A stretch of 64,000 nucleotides of DNA from an uncultured Prevotellaceae bacterium (GCA_902785695.1 CACZZQ010000001.1:62001-126000), one strand, 5' to 3'; counted from the stretch's first letter, positions 1 through 10,165 are shown. Program-made: numbers and translations. Notes: a model not told the origin generated them from the letters alone.

Positions 1-13
1 TAAAAACAAAGTG

Positions 14-21
14 CAAAGTTA
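14..21 (-). promoter_or_regulatory. -7 element of a leftward promoter
   Basis: On the minus strand this reads TAACTTTG, matching the Bacteroidota TAnnTTTG -7 element. It points out of the left edge, so a divergently transcribed gene probably starts just outside the window. No -33 element can be judged with confidence. Confidence 0.5.
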
Positions 22-34
22 CGAAAAAAAAATA

Positions 35-42
35 TAACTTTG
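35..42 (+). promoter_or_regulatory. -7 element for the DUF3078 gene
   Basis: TAACTTTG fits TAnnTTTG and lies only 9 bp before the ATG at 52, so the transcript should have almost no leader. The -7 element overlaps an in-frame TTG at 40, which argues against that codon being the start. Confidence 0.6.
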
Positions 43-51
43 CAAGCAGTT

Positions 52-1230
52 ATGAGAAAATTAGCATTATTTATTGTAGCGGCTTCTGCGCTAAGCGTCG
101 GAGCTGCGGAACCGCAGGGTTCAAACAACGCCTTGTACTATAGGTTGTTCTCACCGCTCACGTTCTATCACAACGTGGCCAGTCATCAACTTAACATCAA
201 TTCCGATGATCCCGACGAGGTGAGTCAGGCTATCGACCAGGCTCTGATGCACGTCTATCTGAACCGTCCAGACTTGGTCGCTTTCACGGAGACGGAGCGG
301 CAGGAGGCGGGAACATTGCGCCAGGACATCATGGAAACTCCTGTCATGCAGACCGTTGAGATGGTGGAACAGGCGGCTCCCATGCCAGAAGTGCCAGAGG
401 CAGAACCCGTGGAAGTGGTGGTGGAAAAGCCCAACTTCTGGAAATACAAGGGTGACGGCTATCTTCAGTTTATGCAGAACTATGTGTCGGGCAACTGGTA
501 CAAGGGCGGCGAGAGCAATCAGGCTGCCGTGGGAAGTCTGACACTGGAAGCCAACTATGACAACAAATCGAAATGGAAGTGGGACAACAAGCTGGAGATG
601 AAGCTGGGATTCCAGACTTCTCCGTCGGACACATTGCATAAGTTCAAGACCAATGAAGACCTCATTCGATATACAGGAAAGATTGGCCTGCAGGCTGCCA
701 ACCGCTGGTATTACACATTGCAGATGCTGGCTTACACGCAGTTCTATCATGGCGTGAAGTCGAATAACGAGAAAATATTCTCGGATTTCATGTCGCCATT
801 CAACTTGAGCGTCGGTCTTGGTATGGATTACAAGGTAGAGGCATTCAACAAGAAACTCACGGGAACCATCAACATGTCGCCCCTGGCTGTGAACTACCGA
901 TACGTGGATCGCACCGATCTTGCACAAAGCTTCGGCGTGAAGACCGACCGCCACACCCATTCGCTGACAGACTTCGGTTCGCAGCTCACGGCATCGCTGA
1001 CGTGGCAGCTGAATGACGTCGTGGTATGGAAAACCCGACTCTATGGATTCTCCAGCTATCACCGTTCAGAACTTGAATGGGAAAATACCTTCACGCTCAA
1101 GGTGTCAAAGTATATTTCGGCTAATCTGTTCCTCTTCCCACGATTCGACGATGCCAACAATCGTGACGAAGACCTCGGATATTGGCAGTTCAAGGAATAC
1201 TCTTCCCTGGGATTCTCGTATAATTTCTAA
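52..1230 (+). CDS. DUF3078 domain-containing protein
   Basis: Secreted protein of about 392 residues; no reaction is known for the family. A short basic N-terminus (MRKLALF) and a hydrophobic stretch ending near AAEPQ look like a signal peptide. A Pro/Glu/Val-rich linker (about residues 105-130) precedes the DUF3078 region, recognisable by NFWKYKGDGYLQFMQNY and GNWYKGGESN. The alternating Tyr/Trp-rich strands and terminal aromatic residue (SYNF) suggest an outer-membrane beta-barrel or a periplasmic beta protein. ATG 52 is chosen over the in-frame TTG at 40 because the latter lies inside the -7 element. Its stop overlaps the stop of the convergent addB-like gene (1227-1230). Confidence 0.8.
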   Translation: MRKLALFIVAASALSVGAAEPQGSNNALYYRLFSPLTFYHNVASHQLNINSDDPDEVSQAIDQALMHVYLNRPDLVAFTETERQEAGTLRQDIMETPVMQTVEMVEQAAPMPEVPEAEPVEVVVEKPNFWKYKGDGYLQFMQNYVSGNWYKGGESNQAAVGSLTLEANYDNKSKWKWDNKLEMKLGFQTSPSDTLHKFKTNEDLIRYTGKIGLQAANRWYYTLQMLAYTQFYHGVKSNNEKIFSDFMSPFNLSVGLGMDYKVEAFNKKLTGTINMSPLAVNYRYVDRTDLAQSFGVKTDRHTHSLTDFGSQLTASLTWQLNDVVVWKTRLYGFSSYHRSELEWENTFTLKVSKYISANLFLFPRFDDANNRDEDLGYWQFKEYSSLGFSYNF

Positions 1231-3956
1231 GAACAGAGAAGCTTGTAAGGACAGGCGGAACAGCGGTCGCGATCGGACGTAGGATGGTAAGGGATTGACG
1301 GATTGAACATCTCGTCCACGGTAGCCCTGAGCAGTTCCATGAAACGTGGAATACTGGGGGCTACATCCGTGATGGGCTCTTTGCCAAAGCAGAGCGTGGG
1401 GTCGTAGTGGGCACCCCCGGAATGCTGGATGAACAGCAGGGCGGGTGACACCGGCTTGTCAGCATAGTGCTGCTTCACCAAGGAGGCATAGAGGAAGGTC
1501 TGCAGATAGTAGTCGCTATGGTTGGCCAGATTATCCTGACTGAAAATAGCATCCACGTCGGCAAGTGGCTTCACTGCACGGCTGCCCGTCTTGTAGTCGA
1601 TGACCCTGATACGCTCCTGACCGTCCTTGACAATACGGTCGAGACGGTCAATGCGACCTCCGATGGTGGTGCGGATATGGGGTGTCTGGAGGGGACCCTT
1701 GACATCGGTCTCCAGTCCGATAATGCTGAAGGGAGCCAGTTCGTGGTCAATGGTCAGAAGCTGGCAGAGATAATGGATCAGTACCTCGCGGTTGATCAGC
1801 TGCAGACCGTTGAGCGACGACGGACTGAGGTCAGTGAAGTTCAACTCTTTCTTCATGGATTCATCCACAGCACGCTCTATATCAACACGTTGCTTGAGCA
1901 ACTCTTCGATGTCGCTTTTCAGAATCTGGCGGCTCTTGAACATCAGTCGTTCGTAGAGTGACTGTGACGCTTCATGGAAGATATTGCCGAAGCTAAGGTT
2001 GTCGATGGTCTCTTCATCGTCTTTCTCAGGCTCCGCAAGCTCACACTCATATTTATAATAATAACGCAGGGGACAGCGAAGGTAGGTGTTGATGGCTGTA
2101 GGCGAGAGAAAGGCCGGCTGGCGTTTCTGCGTCAAATGTATCATATGCAGCGTCCTGCGCTGGATGGTGGCTGGTACCTGAATGGTCTGGAACTGGATGT
2201 GGTGTCGATGGTAATGCTTGTCGACCATCAGCTGTAGCATGAACCGAGACATCTCGCCCGTCTGTCCGTCGCTGGTGCTGTTGTTGTAGAGAATGGTGAT
2301 GTCAGATGCGCGTTGCAGAAGCCTGTGGAAGTAATAGCTATAGATGGCAACCTTGTGGTCGATGGTGGTAAGACCGTAAGCCTTGCGGATGGTGTAGGGG
2401 ATAAACGAGGTGTCGTTGACACCGCGAGGCATATTGCCCTCGTTGCAGGAAAGGAGGATGACGTGCTGGAAGTCCAAGTTGCGCGTTTCCAGAACGCCCA
2501 TCACCTGAATGCCCTCTATCGGTTCACCGTGGAAGGGAACGGAAGTGGATTGAACAAGTTGACTGACTAGGCGTTGCAAGGTGTTGTCGTTGACAATGAG
2601 GTCGCCATCGTTGACAAGGGTGTCTAACCTGTTGATGAGGGTGTAGCCACGGAACAGGCATTCCTGGAACAAGGGGTCGGTATCATCGGTGCTCTGGCCT
2701 ATGCGCTTTAGGATGCCAAGAATCCAAGGCAACAAGGGCTTGGAGGTGTCGGTGAGCATATCACGGGATTCTTTTGCGGGGATAGAGGAAAGATGGGGGT
2801 GACAAAGCGTCGCGTCCAGATAACGCTTGCGAAATCTTTGGTACTTGCGGTCGTAACCAAGAATACGCAGGTCTATTAATTGCTGAATCAGCGACGAGAC
2901 AGGTGATTGCGACAAAGGATAGCCCGTGGTGAGATTGACTTTGTCAACTTCATCGGGCAGACAGTGAATCACGGTAGGCAGCAGGGATTCGTTGCACATG
3001 ACGATAGCCGTCTGACGGCCGTCGGCATACCGATGAGCGTCGCGTAGCCACTGACTGACGTATCGGCCTTGCGCATTCTCCGTCGTGGCAGAGATGTAGC
3101 GTATTTCTTTCGGATGATCGAAACAACCGTAGATGGATTTGTCGGTGATGTCCAGCTCGCATGGGAAATCCACCATCTGCTGCTTGATATAAAAGCCGGC
3201 ATCATGGGTGTTCAGATAGGAGAGGTCGAAATCCCAATAGAAAGAGGCCTTATCCTGTTCACGTAGCGTCTTGAAAAGGCGTTGCTCTACTTTCTGAATC
3301 AGGTTAAAACCCACAAAGAGATAATTGCTGTAGTTGGAGAGTTGGGCACCCGATGTGAGGTCGGACTGGGCTACTTCACGATAGAGAGCACCTTCGTAGG
3401 CAAGGCCTTGAGAGGAGAGACGCTGATTGAAGTCGTGATAGATAGCCCCCATCTTTGACCATAACTGAAGGAAGCGGGTCTTGAGTTCAGTATTCTGGTC
3501 ATCGGAGAAATTGCTGAAGAAACGCTGGATGGCATGAAGCTGTTCCTGGCTGAGGTAGCTCACATCGTCCAGTTCATGGATATCCCTGACATTGGCAAAG
3601 ACCTTGTCGGCATCGGCCATATTCTTGTCTATATCATCGAAGTCGGCCAGCAACAATTGGCCCCAGCCGTAGAAATGGTCAAGTGATTCGTTGATGCCTG
3701 TCTGGGAAATGAATGATTTGTGAAGGTCGCATACCAGTTTGATGGGGTCGGCCACAGTGCGACGACTGTAGCTGCGAAACAAGTCGCTGATGGTGATGTA
3801 GGAAGGACTCCATATCGGGGAACCTGACTTGCCGGCCAGATATTGGTTCAGGAAAAGGGCGGCACGCTTGTTGGGGAAGACAATGGCAATGCGTGACAAA
3901 TCGGTGCCGTATTTCTGAAGGATGTCCTCGGCTACATATTCTAAAAAGGTCTTCAT
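1227..3956 (-). CDS. PD-(D/E)XK nuclease, AddB-like subunit of a double-strand-break repair enzyme
   Basis: Likely the second subunit of a Bacteroidota AddAB-type helicase-nuclease that resects DNA ends for recombination. The 909-residue protein begins with a helicase-like fold lacking a usable Walker A motif (IVFPNKRAALFLNQYL). The C-terminal third holds the nuclease: FGNIFHEA, then RVIDYKTGS with the catalytic D...(E/D)xK signature. One Cys in YLRCPLRYYY plus a terminal CSACPYKLLC pattern would provide the four cysteines of the AddB-type Fe-S staple. Its ATG overlaps the stop of the addA-like gene by 4 nt (3953-3956), implying translational coupling and a 1:1 complex. Length is shorter than Firmicutes AddB, as usual for this phylum. 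Confidence 0.85.
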   Translation of the reverse strand: MKTFLEYVAEDILQKYGTDLSRIAIVFPNKRAALFLNQYLAGKSGSPIWSPSYITISDLFRSYSRRTVADPIKLVCDLHKSFISQTGINESLDHFYGWGQLLLADFDDIDKNMADADKVFANVRDIHELDDVSYLSQEQLHAIQRFFSNFSDDQNTELKTRFLQLWSKMGAIYHDFNQRLSSQGLAYEGALYREVAQSDLTSGAQLSNYSNYLFVGFNLIQKVEQRLFKTLREQDKASFYWDFDLSYLNTHDAGFYIKQQMVDFPCELDITDKSIYGCFDHPKEIRYISATTENAQGRYVSQWLRDAHRYADGRQTAIVMCNESLLPTVIHCLPDEVDKVNLTTGYPLSQSPVSSLIQQLIDLRILGYDRKYQRFRKRYLDATLCHPHLSSIPAKESRDMLTDTSKPLLPWILGILKRIGQSTDDTDPLFQECLFRGYTLINRLDTLVNDGDLIVNDNTLQRLVSQLVQSTSVPFHGEPIEGIQVMGVLETRNLDFQHVILLSCNEGNMPRGVNDTSFIPYTIRKAYGLTTIDHKVAIYSYYFHRLLQRASDITILYNNSTSDGQTGEMSRFMLQLMVDKHYHRHHIQFQTIQVPATIQRRTLHMIHLTQKRQPAFLSPTAINTYLRCPLRYYYKYECELAEPEKDDEETIDNLSFGNIFHEASQSLYERLMFKSRQILKSDIEELLKQRVDIERAVDESMKKELNFTDLSPSSLNGLQLINREVLIHYLCQLLTIDHELAPFSIIGLETDVKGPLQTPHIRTTIGGRIDRLDRIVKDGQERIRVIDYKTGSRAVKPLADVDAIFSQDNLANHSDYYLQTFLYASLVKQHYADKPVSPALLFIQHSGGAHYDPTLCFGKEPITDVAPSIPRFMELLRATVDEMFNPSIPYHPTSDRDRCSACPYKLLCS

Positions 3957-6900
3957 ACGACTTCGATGATTTGATTACTATAAACGAACCAGAGGAAACC
4001 AGTGACGTGATGATGGCCCATCTGCGACAGCAAATTCATGTATTCCAGTACCTGCTGACGATATTCCTCACGCTGCCTTCCGAACTTAAAGTCTATGACA
4101 ACGGTATTCTTGCCATCGGTCATAACGCGGTCGGGACGACGCTCTTCACCATCAGGCAACAGAATCGTACATTCATTGTAAAGCGTCCATTTGGGCGAGA
4201 ACCATTCTGCCACACGGGGATCAGCCAGACGCTTACGAATCATGTTGCGAATTTGAGCGGGGGGAAGGCTGGCATCATAGAGAATGCCATCCATCTCCAT
4301 TCCCTGCAACGCTTGCTCGATATCATTGGCTGTGCGGATGTGGGCAAAGACATGATGAAGCACGTTGCCCATCTTGATATAGTTGCTTTGCTGGGTTGCC
4401 TCGTCATCGTCATTGTTGGCGATGAATTCCTTACTCTGGTTGCTTTGTTTGAATGATAACTTGAGGTCGTATGACTCAATCTCAACGGGAATCAGGGTGC
4501 TGGTGCGGACGAACGGATTGGGGTGGTGGCTCTTGTCCTTGACTTTCTCTGCTTTAAAGGGCATCGTGCCGAAGATGAAAACGATAGGATGGCCCTCGCT
4601 GTTCATGCCTTCCAAAGTGGCATCAGGTAGCTGGATATGAGGAAGTACCTGTTCTATAATATCCGAACGAGAACCCTTCGACTTGCGCTTTCCTATAACA
4701 AGAAGGCTGTCCACGGCTCGGGTGAAAGCCACATAGAGCATATTGAGATTGTCAACAGTAAGCTGTTGGTGCTCAGTCATATAGTCGTTTTCGTAGATGG
4801 TGCCTTGCATACCCTTTTCACTGTAGTCAATGGGAGCTAAGGGAAGTTCGTCGAATTTCTCTCCTTTCGGAACACACCAAAGAATATCTGACAACTCCAG
4901 CTTCCAGTCGCAGAAGGGGATAATCACATGGTCGAATTCAAGTCCTTTGGATTTATGGATGGAAAGGAGACGAATGCCATCAACGTCAGGACACTGGATG
5001 GTCTTAGAGCACAAAGTAGTGTCCCATTCTTTCAAGAATGCATTGACATCGGAAGATTTCTCGCCCGAAAAGCTGATGACCTGATCATAGAATGCACAGA
5101 GATAACCGCTCTGGCTCACTATACTTTTTAAGTTGAATATGGTGTAAAGGTACTCGGTGAGGTCGTAGAGCGGCTTCTGCAACAGATGTGGCCCAAACGC
5201 TTCTGGAAGTACACCTTTTATATCTCCACTATACGCCTTTGCCAGGAATGCACGCGTTATCAGGTCAGAGGGGTGAGTCAGGAGCCTCAGTGCCTGGATA
5301 ATAATCTGGACAGCTGGTGAAGCATCAAGCCTGAAGGCTTCGTCACTGACTAAGCTGACATCGGGCAACGCGTTCATCAGATGATTTGCAACCAAAGCAA
5401 TATTGCTGTTAGAGCGTAGAAGAATGGCGATGTCCTTGGATTTCACACCTCGTGAAAGGAGTTCCGAAATATGTTCGGTGACTGCGTCAAGCGTGTGTTT
5501 CTCGTAGTCGGATGATGGAAACAGATAAACGTCTACTCGTCCGGCATGAGGCTTGTCCTCGGGAAACTCCTGTTTGACGTCTCCATAGACTGATACACCT
5601 TCTATTTTAGCTGCTTCTTTGAAGAACTGATTGTTGAATTCGATGACGTTGACACTTGAACGATGGTTGGTTCTCAGAGGCTCCTCGTGAATAAGCTGCT
5701 CGCCGTTGGCAAACTCACTCTTGATGTCAGCCAAGAGACGCCAGTCACCGCTACGCCAGCGATAGATGCTCTGTTTGACATCTCCAACGATGAGACTCGA
5801 CGAATTGTGACTCATGATTTCGTTGAGAAGCACCTTGAAGTTCTTCCATTGAACTGTTGAAGTGTCCTGGAATTCATCAATCATGATATGCTCAAGGTGC
5901 GAACCTATTTTCTCAAAGATAAAAGGTGAGTCGCTGTCGCTGATAAGGGAACTTAGAAACTGTTGCGTATCGGAGAGTAGAAACCGGTTGGCATCTTTGT
6001 TGAGCTCACTCACCTTAGACTCAATGCTACCTAATAGTCGCAGTTGGCTTAGATGACGCAAGGTGAGAACGGCAGACTGATAGCGGTGCCATTGTCGTGG
6101 CTGCTCCTCGGTAGCGGTATTCAAAATACCTATGAGCTTGCTCTCGACAAGGGTATGAATCTGCTCTTTATGAACATTGTCTTTTGTGTACCATTTCGAC
6201 GGATCTCCTTTTGAGGCTTCGACGGTCTTATTGACAATGTCCTTGCTGAAGTTCCCTTCTTGTAATTTCCTGAAGAAAGAGCAGATTCCTTTGTCTTTTT
6301 TGGCAAAGTCATCGACATCAAGACCCTCTGCATGAATAGTATCGAAAAACGAATCACCAATCTGCTTCATGCTCCTTGATGCATCATCGCGAATGTCACG
6401 AAGCATCTTCGTGTATTTGTCAAAGAATGATTTCTCGTTGAACACCGAATGTAGCTTCTCGCTTTGCTCTTTATAGTAGTCACGGAAAATGGTAAGACCG
6501 AATTTCTTGATTTGCCAGATAACATTCCACGAACGGTCATCTTTGATAGTCTCCATGATATATTTCAGCAACCATTGCAGCAGCAGGTCGTTGGCTTGCA
6601 GACTTTCTATCAGTTGGTCAACGGCTTGCTCTTCTACTTGCTTGTCATTCAAACCTACACGTAGATTTGCCGTGAGTTCAAGTTCGCGAGCAAGGTTGCG
6701 GAGCACACATTGAAAGAATGCGTCGATGGTTCCTACTCGGAAATACGTGTAGTTGTTCAGAATATTCTGGAGTGCCATACCGGCACGTTTAGGGACAATA
6801 GAGGGGTTGATGTCGGGATCTTTGCAGATAGCATCAAAATAATTCTTAGAATCCTCAAGCCCTCGCCATACACCATACAACTGGCTTAGGATTCGTTGTT

Positions 6901-7054
6901 TCATCTCAGCTGTTGCTTTGTTCGTAAAAGTTACGGCTAAGGTAGTTCTATATGCCTGAGGATCCTTAATGAGTAACTTGATATACTCAACAGCGAGCGT
7001 GAAAGTCTTTCCGCTTCCTGCGCTGGCTTTGTAAACAACAAGAGGGGTTACCAT
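3953..7054 (-). CDS. UvrD-family helicase/nuclease, AddA-like
   Basis: Motor and nuclease subunit partnering the downstream addB-like protein. Walker A is near the N-terminus (KASAGSGKTFTLA, about residues 9-21), followed by superfamily-1 motifs: TFTNKATAEMK, IDEFQDTS (Walker B), VGDVKQSIYRWRSGD, LLSIHKSKGLEFDHVIIP and LNMLYVAFTRA. The C-terminus carries a RecB-type nuclease with VVIDFKFG and a downstream QVLEYMNLL helix. At 1033 residues it is full length for Bacteroidota. It overlaps the upstream DUF5686 gene by 7 nt and the downstream gene by 4 nt, so all three are probably on one mRNA initiated upstream of rpoD. Confidence 0.9.
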   Translation of the reverse strand: MVTPLVVYKASAGSGKTFTLAVEYIKLLIKDPQAYRTTLAVTFTNKATAEMKQRILSQLYGVWRGLEDSKNYFDAICKDPDINPSIVPKRAGMALQNILNNYTYFRVGTIDAFFQCVLRNLARELELTANLRVGLNDKQVEEQAVDQLIESLQANDLLLQWLLKYIMETIKDDRSWNVIWQIKKFGLTIFRDYYKEQSEKLHSVFNEKSFFDKYTKMLRDIRDDASRSMKQIGDSFFDTIHAEGLDVDDFAKKDKGICSFFRKLQEGNFSKDIVNKTVEASKGDPSKWYTKDNVHKEQIHTLVESKLIGILNTATEEQPRQWHRYQSAVLTLRHLSQLRLLGSIESKVSELNKDANRFLLSDTQQFLSSLISDSDSPFIFEKIGSHLEHIMIDEFQDTSTVQWKNFKVLLNEIMSHNSSSLIVGDVKQSIYRWRSGDWRLLADIKSEFANGEQLIHEEPLRTNHRSSVNVIEFNNQFFKEAAKIEGVSVYGDVKQEFPEDKPHAGRVDVYLFPSSDYEKHTLDAVTEHISELLSRGVKSKDIAILLRSNSNIALVANHLMNALPDVSLVSDEAFRLDASPAVQIIIQALRLLTHPSDLITRAFLAKAYSGDIKGVLPEAFGPHLLQKPLYDLTEYLYTIFNLKSIVSQSGYLCAFYDQVISFSGEKSSDVNAFLKEWDTTLCSKTIQCPDVDGIRLLSIHKSKGLEFDHVIIPFCDWKLELSDILWCVPKGEKFDELPLAPIDYSEKGMQGTIYENDYMTEHQQLTVDNLNMLYVAFTRAVDSLLVIGKRKSKGSRSDIIEQVLPHIQLPDATLEGMNSEGHPIVFIFGTMPFKAEKVKDKSHHPNPFVRTSTLIPVEIESYDLKLSFKQSNQSKEFIANNDDDEATQQSNYIKMGNVLHHVFAHIRTANDIEQALQGMEMDGILYDASLPPAQIRNMIRKRLADPRVAEWFSPKWTLYNECTILLPDGEERRPDRVMTDGKNTVVIDFKFGRQREEYRQQVLEYMNLLSQMGHHHVTGFLWFVYSNQIIEVV

Positions 7055-9126
7055 CGGCCGAATAGTTCAAATGTGAATTTACAGCCCATCTCTTGGTAAT
7101 CAAAATTGAGAAAACTACTGAAGAGTCCCATAGAGAAATAGCGGCATGTGAAGCCGTAGCCAAACTCGGAATACTGCCTAGTATGCTGAATGCTCAGTGT
7201 ACTGAGGTAAAGTCGTTCGCGTTCAACATAACGGCCTACTACTGGTACGAGAAAACCAACCATAAGCGGTGTCTCAAAAGATATATTTCCTCTGAGATAA
7301 TATTTTGACTCGTTGTAAAGACGTGAGTCGAGCAACTGGAAATTGCCTGCCCAGTCATCGTCCCAACCGCCAGGGAGATTGTTATCGTGGAAGTGGGCAA
7401 AATCCATAAAAAAGTCGTTGTCCTTGGTAGTATAGAGACCTCCACCTAATCGAAGATTGAGCATCTGGGTGCGACACAGTTGATGTTTATGAGAGAGGTC
7501 TGCTTCCCACCGTTCGTAATTGATGTATTTGTGGTTTACCTTCACGCCGCGTTCGTAATCAAGAGAAAGCATTGGTGCCTTCTCCCAAGGACGTAGGTTG
7601 AGGGTCAATGAAGGAGCCAGTGAATAATAGCTTGACTCTTTTCCATAATTTCTCATTGCAGAAGCGTTCAGCGCAGTGCGGTAGTGATAGACCAGACCCG
7701 TCTCAACTCGCAGCCACTTCTTTGGCTGAATATGATGATGCAATCGGATGTAGTTGTCATCAAACAAGTTGAGATTCATGTTTTCCAGTTCAGGCAGGTC
7801 GCCTCGTTCCTTCTTTATTTCGTCCAGAATCACCGAACTGCCTATACGGTGGTCGTTGCCAAAAATCAGGTCAACGCCAGCATCCAGCTTATGGTTGTAT
7901 TGTAGGCTGATAGGGACCCAGTAATAGAATTCACGATATTTGAAATTGTAACCAGCATGTGGGTTGAAGTTTAGCCATGCATTCTCTGAGAATCGGTATT
8001 GGGCACCTAGCTTTATTCGATACGATAAACCCTTGCTCTGACTATAGCTGATATATTGCGGGTCAATAATGGGATACAGTCTCCAGTTTAATTTATCTGA
8101 CTTAGACTTAATGCCGTTAATCAGTTTATCACCAATGATATCCCAACCAATTTCTTTTAAATAATCATGGTGACGGGTTGAGGATTCCTGAAGTTGCTCG
8201 TCTTCTTTTACCCATGCCAGTGTCACTTCCAGAGTATCAGGCTTCTGTTCTGGCTCTTCATCTACCAGAAGACCATGCTTGCGGTCAAAGTCTTCGTATA
8301 CCAATAGCTCGTCTTCCGATAGACTGATAGGTCGGATAGAGTCCATCAACAATCGGTCGCCTTCCACATCAACAGAGTCGGGTAGGGTGACAGGGCAATC
8401 AAAAACAGCCTCAAATTGTGAGGAAACATTGTTACCTCCGAATTTGAATGAAATGTTGGTTTGGCATATCTTTGGCAGCAGGGCACGAGCTCCTTTATCG
8501 CCCATCATGATAAGTGTTTGGAATTTTATCATGTCAAATTCGCCTTCCATTTCGACCTGCTCAATGCGTCCTGTACGCTCGTCAATAATAGCCTTGCCTC
8601 GTACCAATTGAGTGTTTCGTACGATGCGTGGACGGAAATAAAGGCGTACTTGATGGTTTGCCAAAGGCACCGTACGATATTGATAATAGATTCCGTTTTC
8701 TTTGCAGAACGGTGATAGAATATGGTCATCGTAGATAGTGACGTTATAGAACTTTGGAGTCAGGTATTTGAAAAGCACTGACATTGTCCGACGGTTATGT
8801 GGTATGGTGGTGCAATAAACCTGTCGCTTGTTCTCGTATTCACCGATGCCTTTAAATGTGAAACGACCGTATTCCTCGCAGACAAAAGTCCTCTCTCCGT
8901 GTGAAATAGAGTACATCGATGGGATGGCCAGGAGTCCTATGTTGCGTTTGTTTACTTGAAAGAGGTGCTTGGCGTAGACATTAGTGGTAAACCCATCAAG
9001 ATCCTCCTCATACTGGTGCATAAAGTTAAATAAACGACTCATGACCAGCGTATCTACTTGATTTGCGCTGGTCACCGTTGTCGATATAGTTAAGGAGATG
9101 AATATGGTTAGCAGTAAGCGTTTCAT
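7048..9126 (-). CDS. DUF5686 family outer-membrane protein
   Basis: Exported protein of 692 residues with an N-terminal signal peptide (MKRLLLTIFISLTISTTVTSA). The rest is a DUF5686-type architecture: a soluble N-terminal part (LFNFMHQYEEDLDGFTTNVY) and a long series of amphipathic strands with aromatic girdles ending in ELFGRW, as in outer-membrane barrels. Many DUF5686 proteins start with a carboxypeptidase-regulatory-like domain; that is not evident here. Function is unknown. It lies 18 bp after rpoD and overlaps addA-like by 7 nt, so it is sandwiched in the rpoD-addAB transcription unit. Confidence 0.8.
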   Translation of the reverse strand: MKRLLLTIFISLTISTTVTSANQVDTLVMSRLFNFMHQYEEDLDGFTTNVYAKHLFQVNKRNIGLLAIPSMYSISHGERTFVCEEYGRFTFKGIGEYENKRQVYCTTIPHNRRTMSVLFKYLTPKFYNVTIYDDHILSPFCKENGIYYQYRTVPLANHQVRLYFRPRIVRNTQLVRGKAIIDERTGRIEQVEMEGEFDMIKFQTLIMMGDKGARALLPKICQTNISFKFGGNNVSSQFEAVFDCPVTLPDSVDVEGDRLLMDSIRPISLSEDELLVYEDFDRKHGLLVDEEPEQKPDTLEVTLAWVKEDEQLQESSTRHHDYLKEIGWDIIGDKLINGIKSKSDKLNWRLYPIIDPQYISYSQSKGLSYRIKLGAQYRFSENAWLNFNPHAGYNFKYREFYYWVPISLQYNHKLDAGVDLIFGNDHRIGSSVILDEIKKERGDLPELENMNLNLFDDNYIRLHHHIQPKKWLRVETGLVYHYRTALNASAMRNYGKESSYYSLAPSLTLNLRPWEKAPMLSLDYERGVKVNHKYINYERWEADLSHKHQLCRTQMLNLRLGGGLYTTKDNDFFMDFAHFHDNNLPGGWDDDWAGNFQLLDSRLYNESKYYLRGNISFETPLMVGFLVPVVGRYVERERLYLSTLSIQHTRQYSEFGYGFTCRYFSMGLFSSFLNFDYQEMGCKFTFELFGRW

Positions 9127-9144
9127 CTCATTGTCGATAGTATT

Positions 9145-10017
9145 TTATCCGAGGTATTTCATTAGAATTTTTGCATTGCCGGAATCGCGAAGCTTAGCGA
9201 TGCTCTTTTCGCGAATTTGGCGGACGCGTTCACGTGTCAACCCAAGTTCGTCGCCAATTTCTTCCAAACCCTTCTCGTGGCAACCAATACCGAAACATTC
9301 ACGGATAATAATTATCTCGCGATCTTTTAGCACTCTTGATAATACGGAGTTAAGTTCCTGAGCCATTGACTCATGGTCTACATGACGGTCGGTACGGCTA
9401 TCATCACCACTTGCCATTACATCAAGCATACAATTGTCTTCACCATCCTGAAATGGTGCGTCAATCGATACATGGTGACTGTCTGCCTGCATGGATTGGC
9501 CTATCTTCTCTTCGTCAAGATCAGTCATCTCGGCCAACTCACTGACAGAAGGATGACGCTGGTTCTCCTGCTCGAATTTGTTGATTTCGTGATTTATTTT
9601 GTTGAGAGAGCCAACCTGGTTCAATGGTAGACGCACAATACGACTTTGTTCAGCGATTGCTTGCAAGATGCTTTGACGAATCCACCATACGGCATAAGAA
9701 ATGAATTTAAAACCGCGGGTCTCATCGAATTTTTGGGCAGCTTTTATAAGACCAATGTTACCTTCGTCAATTAAGTCGGTAAGGGTTAGTCCTTGATGCT
9801 GATATTGCTTGGCAACAGATACCACAAATCGGAGGTTAGCAGTTACCAGTTTGTCCTTTGCGCGTTCTCCTTCCAGTCCTCCCTTGCGAATCTTCTGCGC
9901 CAATTCAATTTCCTCATCAATGCTGATAAGGGGGGCACGGCCGATTTCTACAAGATACTTGTCAAGTGCTTCACTGGAGCGGTTTGTGATACTCTTCTGA
10001 ATTTTTAGTTGTCTCAT
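9145..10017 (-). CDS. rpoD: RNA polymerase primary sigma factor RpoD/SigA
   Basis: Housekeeping sigma factor, 290 residues, the compact Bacteroidota form without the long acidic N-terminal region of enterobacterial sigma-70. Region 1.2 (SSEALDKYLVEIGRAPLIS), region 2 (LIDEGNIGLIKAAQKFDETR then FKFISYAVWWIRQSI), region 3 and region 4 (EIGDELGLTRERVRQIREKS) are all readable. This factor should recognise the TTTG/TAnnTTTG promoters seen throughout the window. The 5' leader is about 70 nt from the -7 element at 10094-10101. Downstream genes follow with an 18-bp gap (DUF5686) and overlaps (addAB). Confidence 0.95.
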   Translation of the reverse strand: MRQLKIQKSITNRSSEALDKYLVEIGRAPLISIDEEIELAQKIRKGGLEGERAKDKLVTANLRFVVSVAKQYQHQGLTLTDLIDEGNIGLIKAAQKFDETRGFKFISYAVWWIRQSILQAIAEQSRIVRLPLNQVGSLNKINHEINKFEQENQRHPSVSELAEMTDLDEEKIGQSMQADSHHVSIDAPFQDGEDNCMLDVMASGDDSRTDRHVDHESMAQELNSVLSRVLKDREIIIIRECFGIGCHEKGLEEIGDELGLTRERVRQIREKSIAKLRDSGNAKILMKYLG

Positions 10018-10093
10018 CTCTTTCTCTTCAAAATTCTAAACTAACTGCCTGATATTTAGGCTTATACGTGTAAACTGTCTTATTTTGCGGATG

Positions 10094-10101
10094 CAAAGTT
10101 A
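10094..10101 (-). promoter_or_regulatory. -7 element upstream of rpoD
   Basis: Minus strand TAACTTTG. A TTTG-like -33 element lies at 10126-10129 (minus strand), but with a 24-bp spacer, longer than the usual 19-21 bp, so only the -7 element is firm. Confidence 0.5.
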
Positions 10102-10165
10102 CAAAAAATATCAATAAGTTGTTCTCAAAAGAATCACTTTTTTGTGTTAAAAAATGAAAAGAGGA

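Noticed and set aside
151..1062. Long minus-strand open frame opposite the DUF3078 gene
   Set aside because: Shadow of a real gene; no recognisable domain and composition rich in His/Arg as expected from antisense translation.
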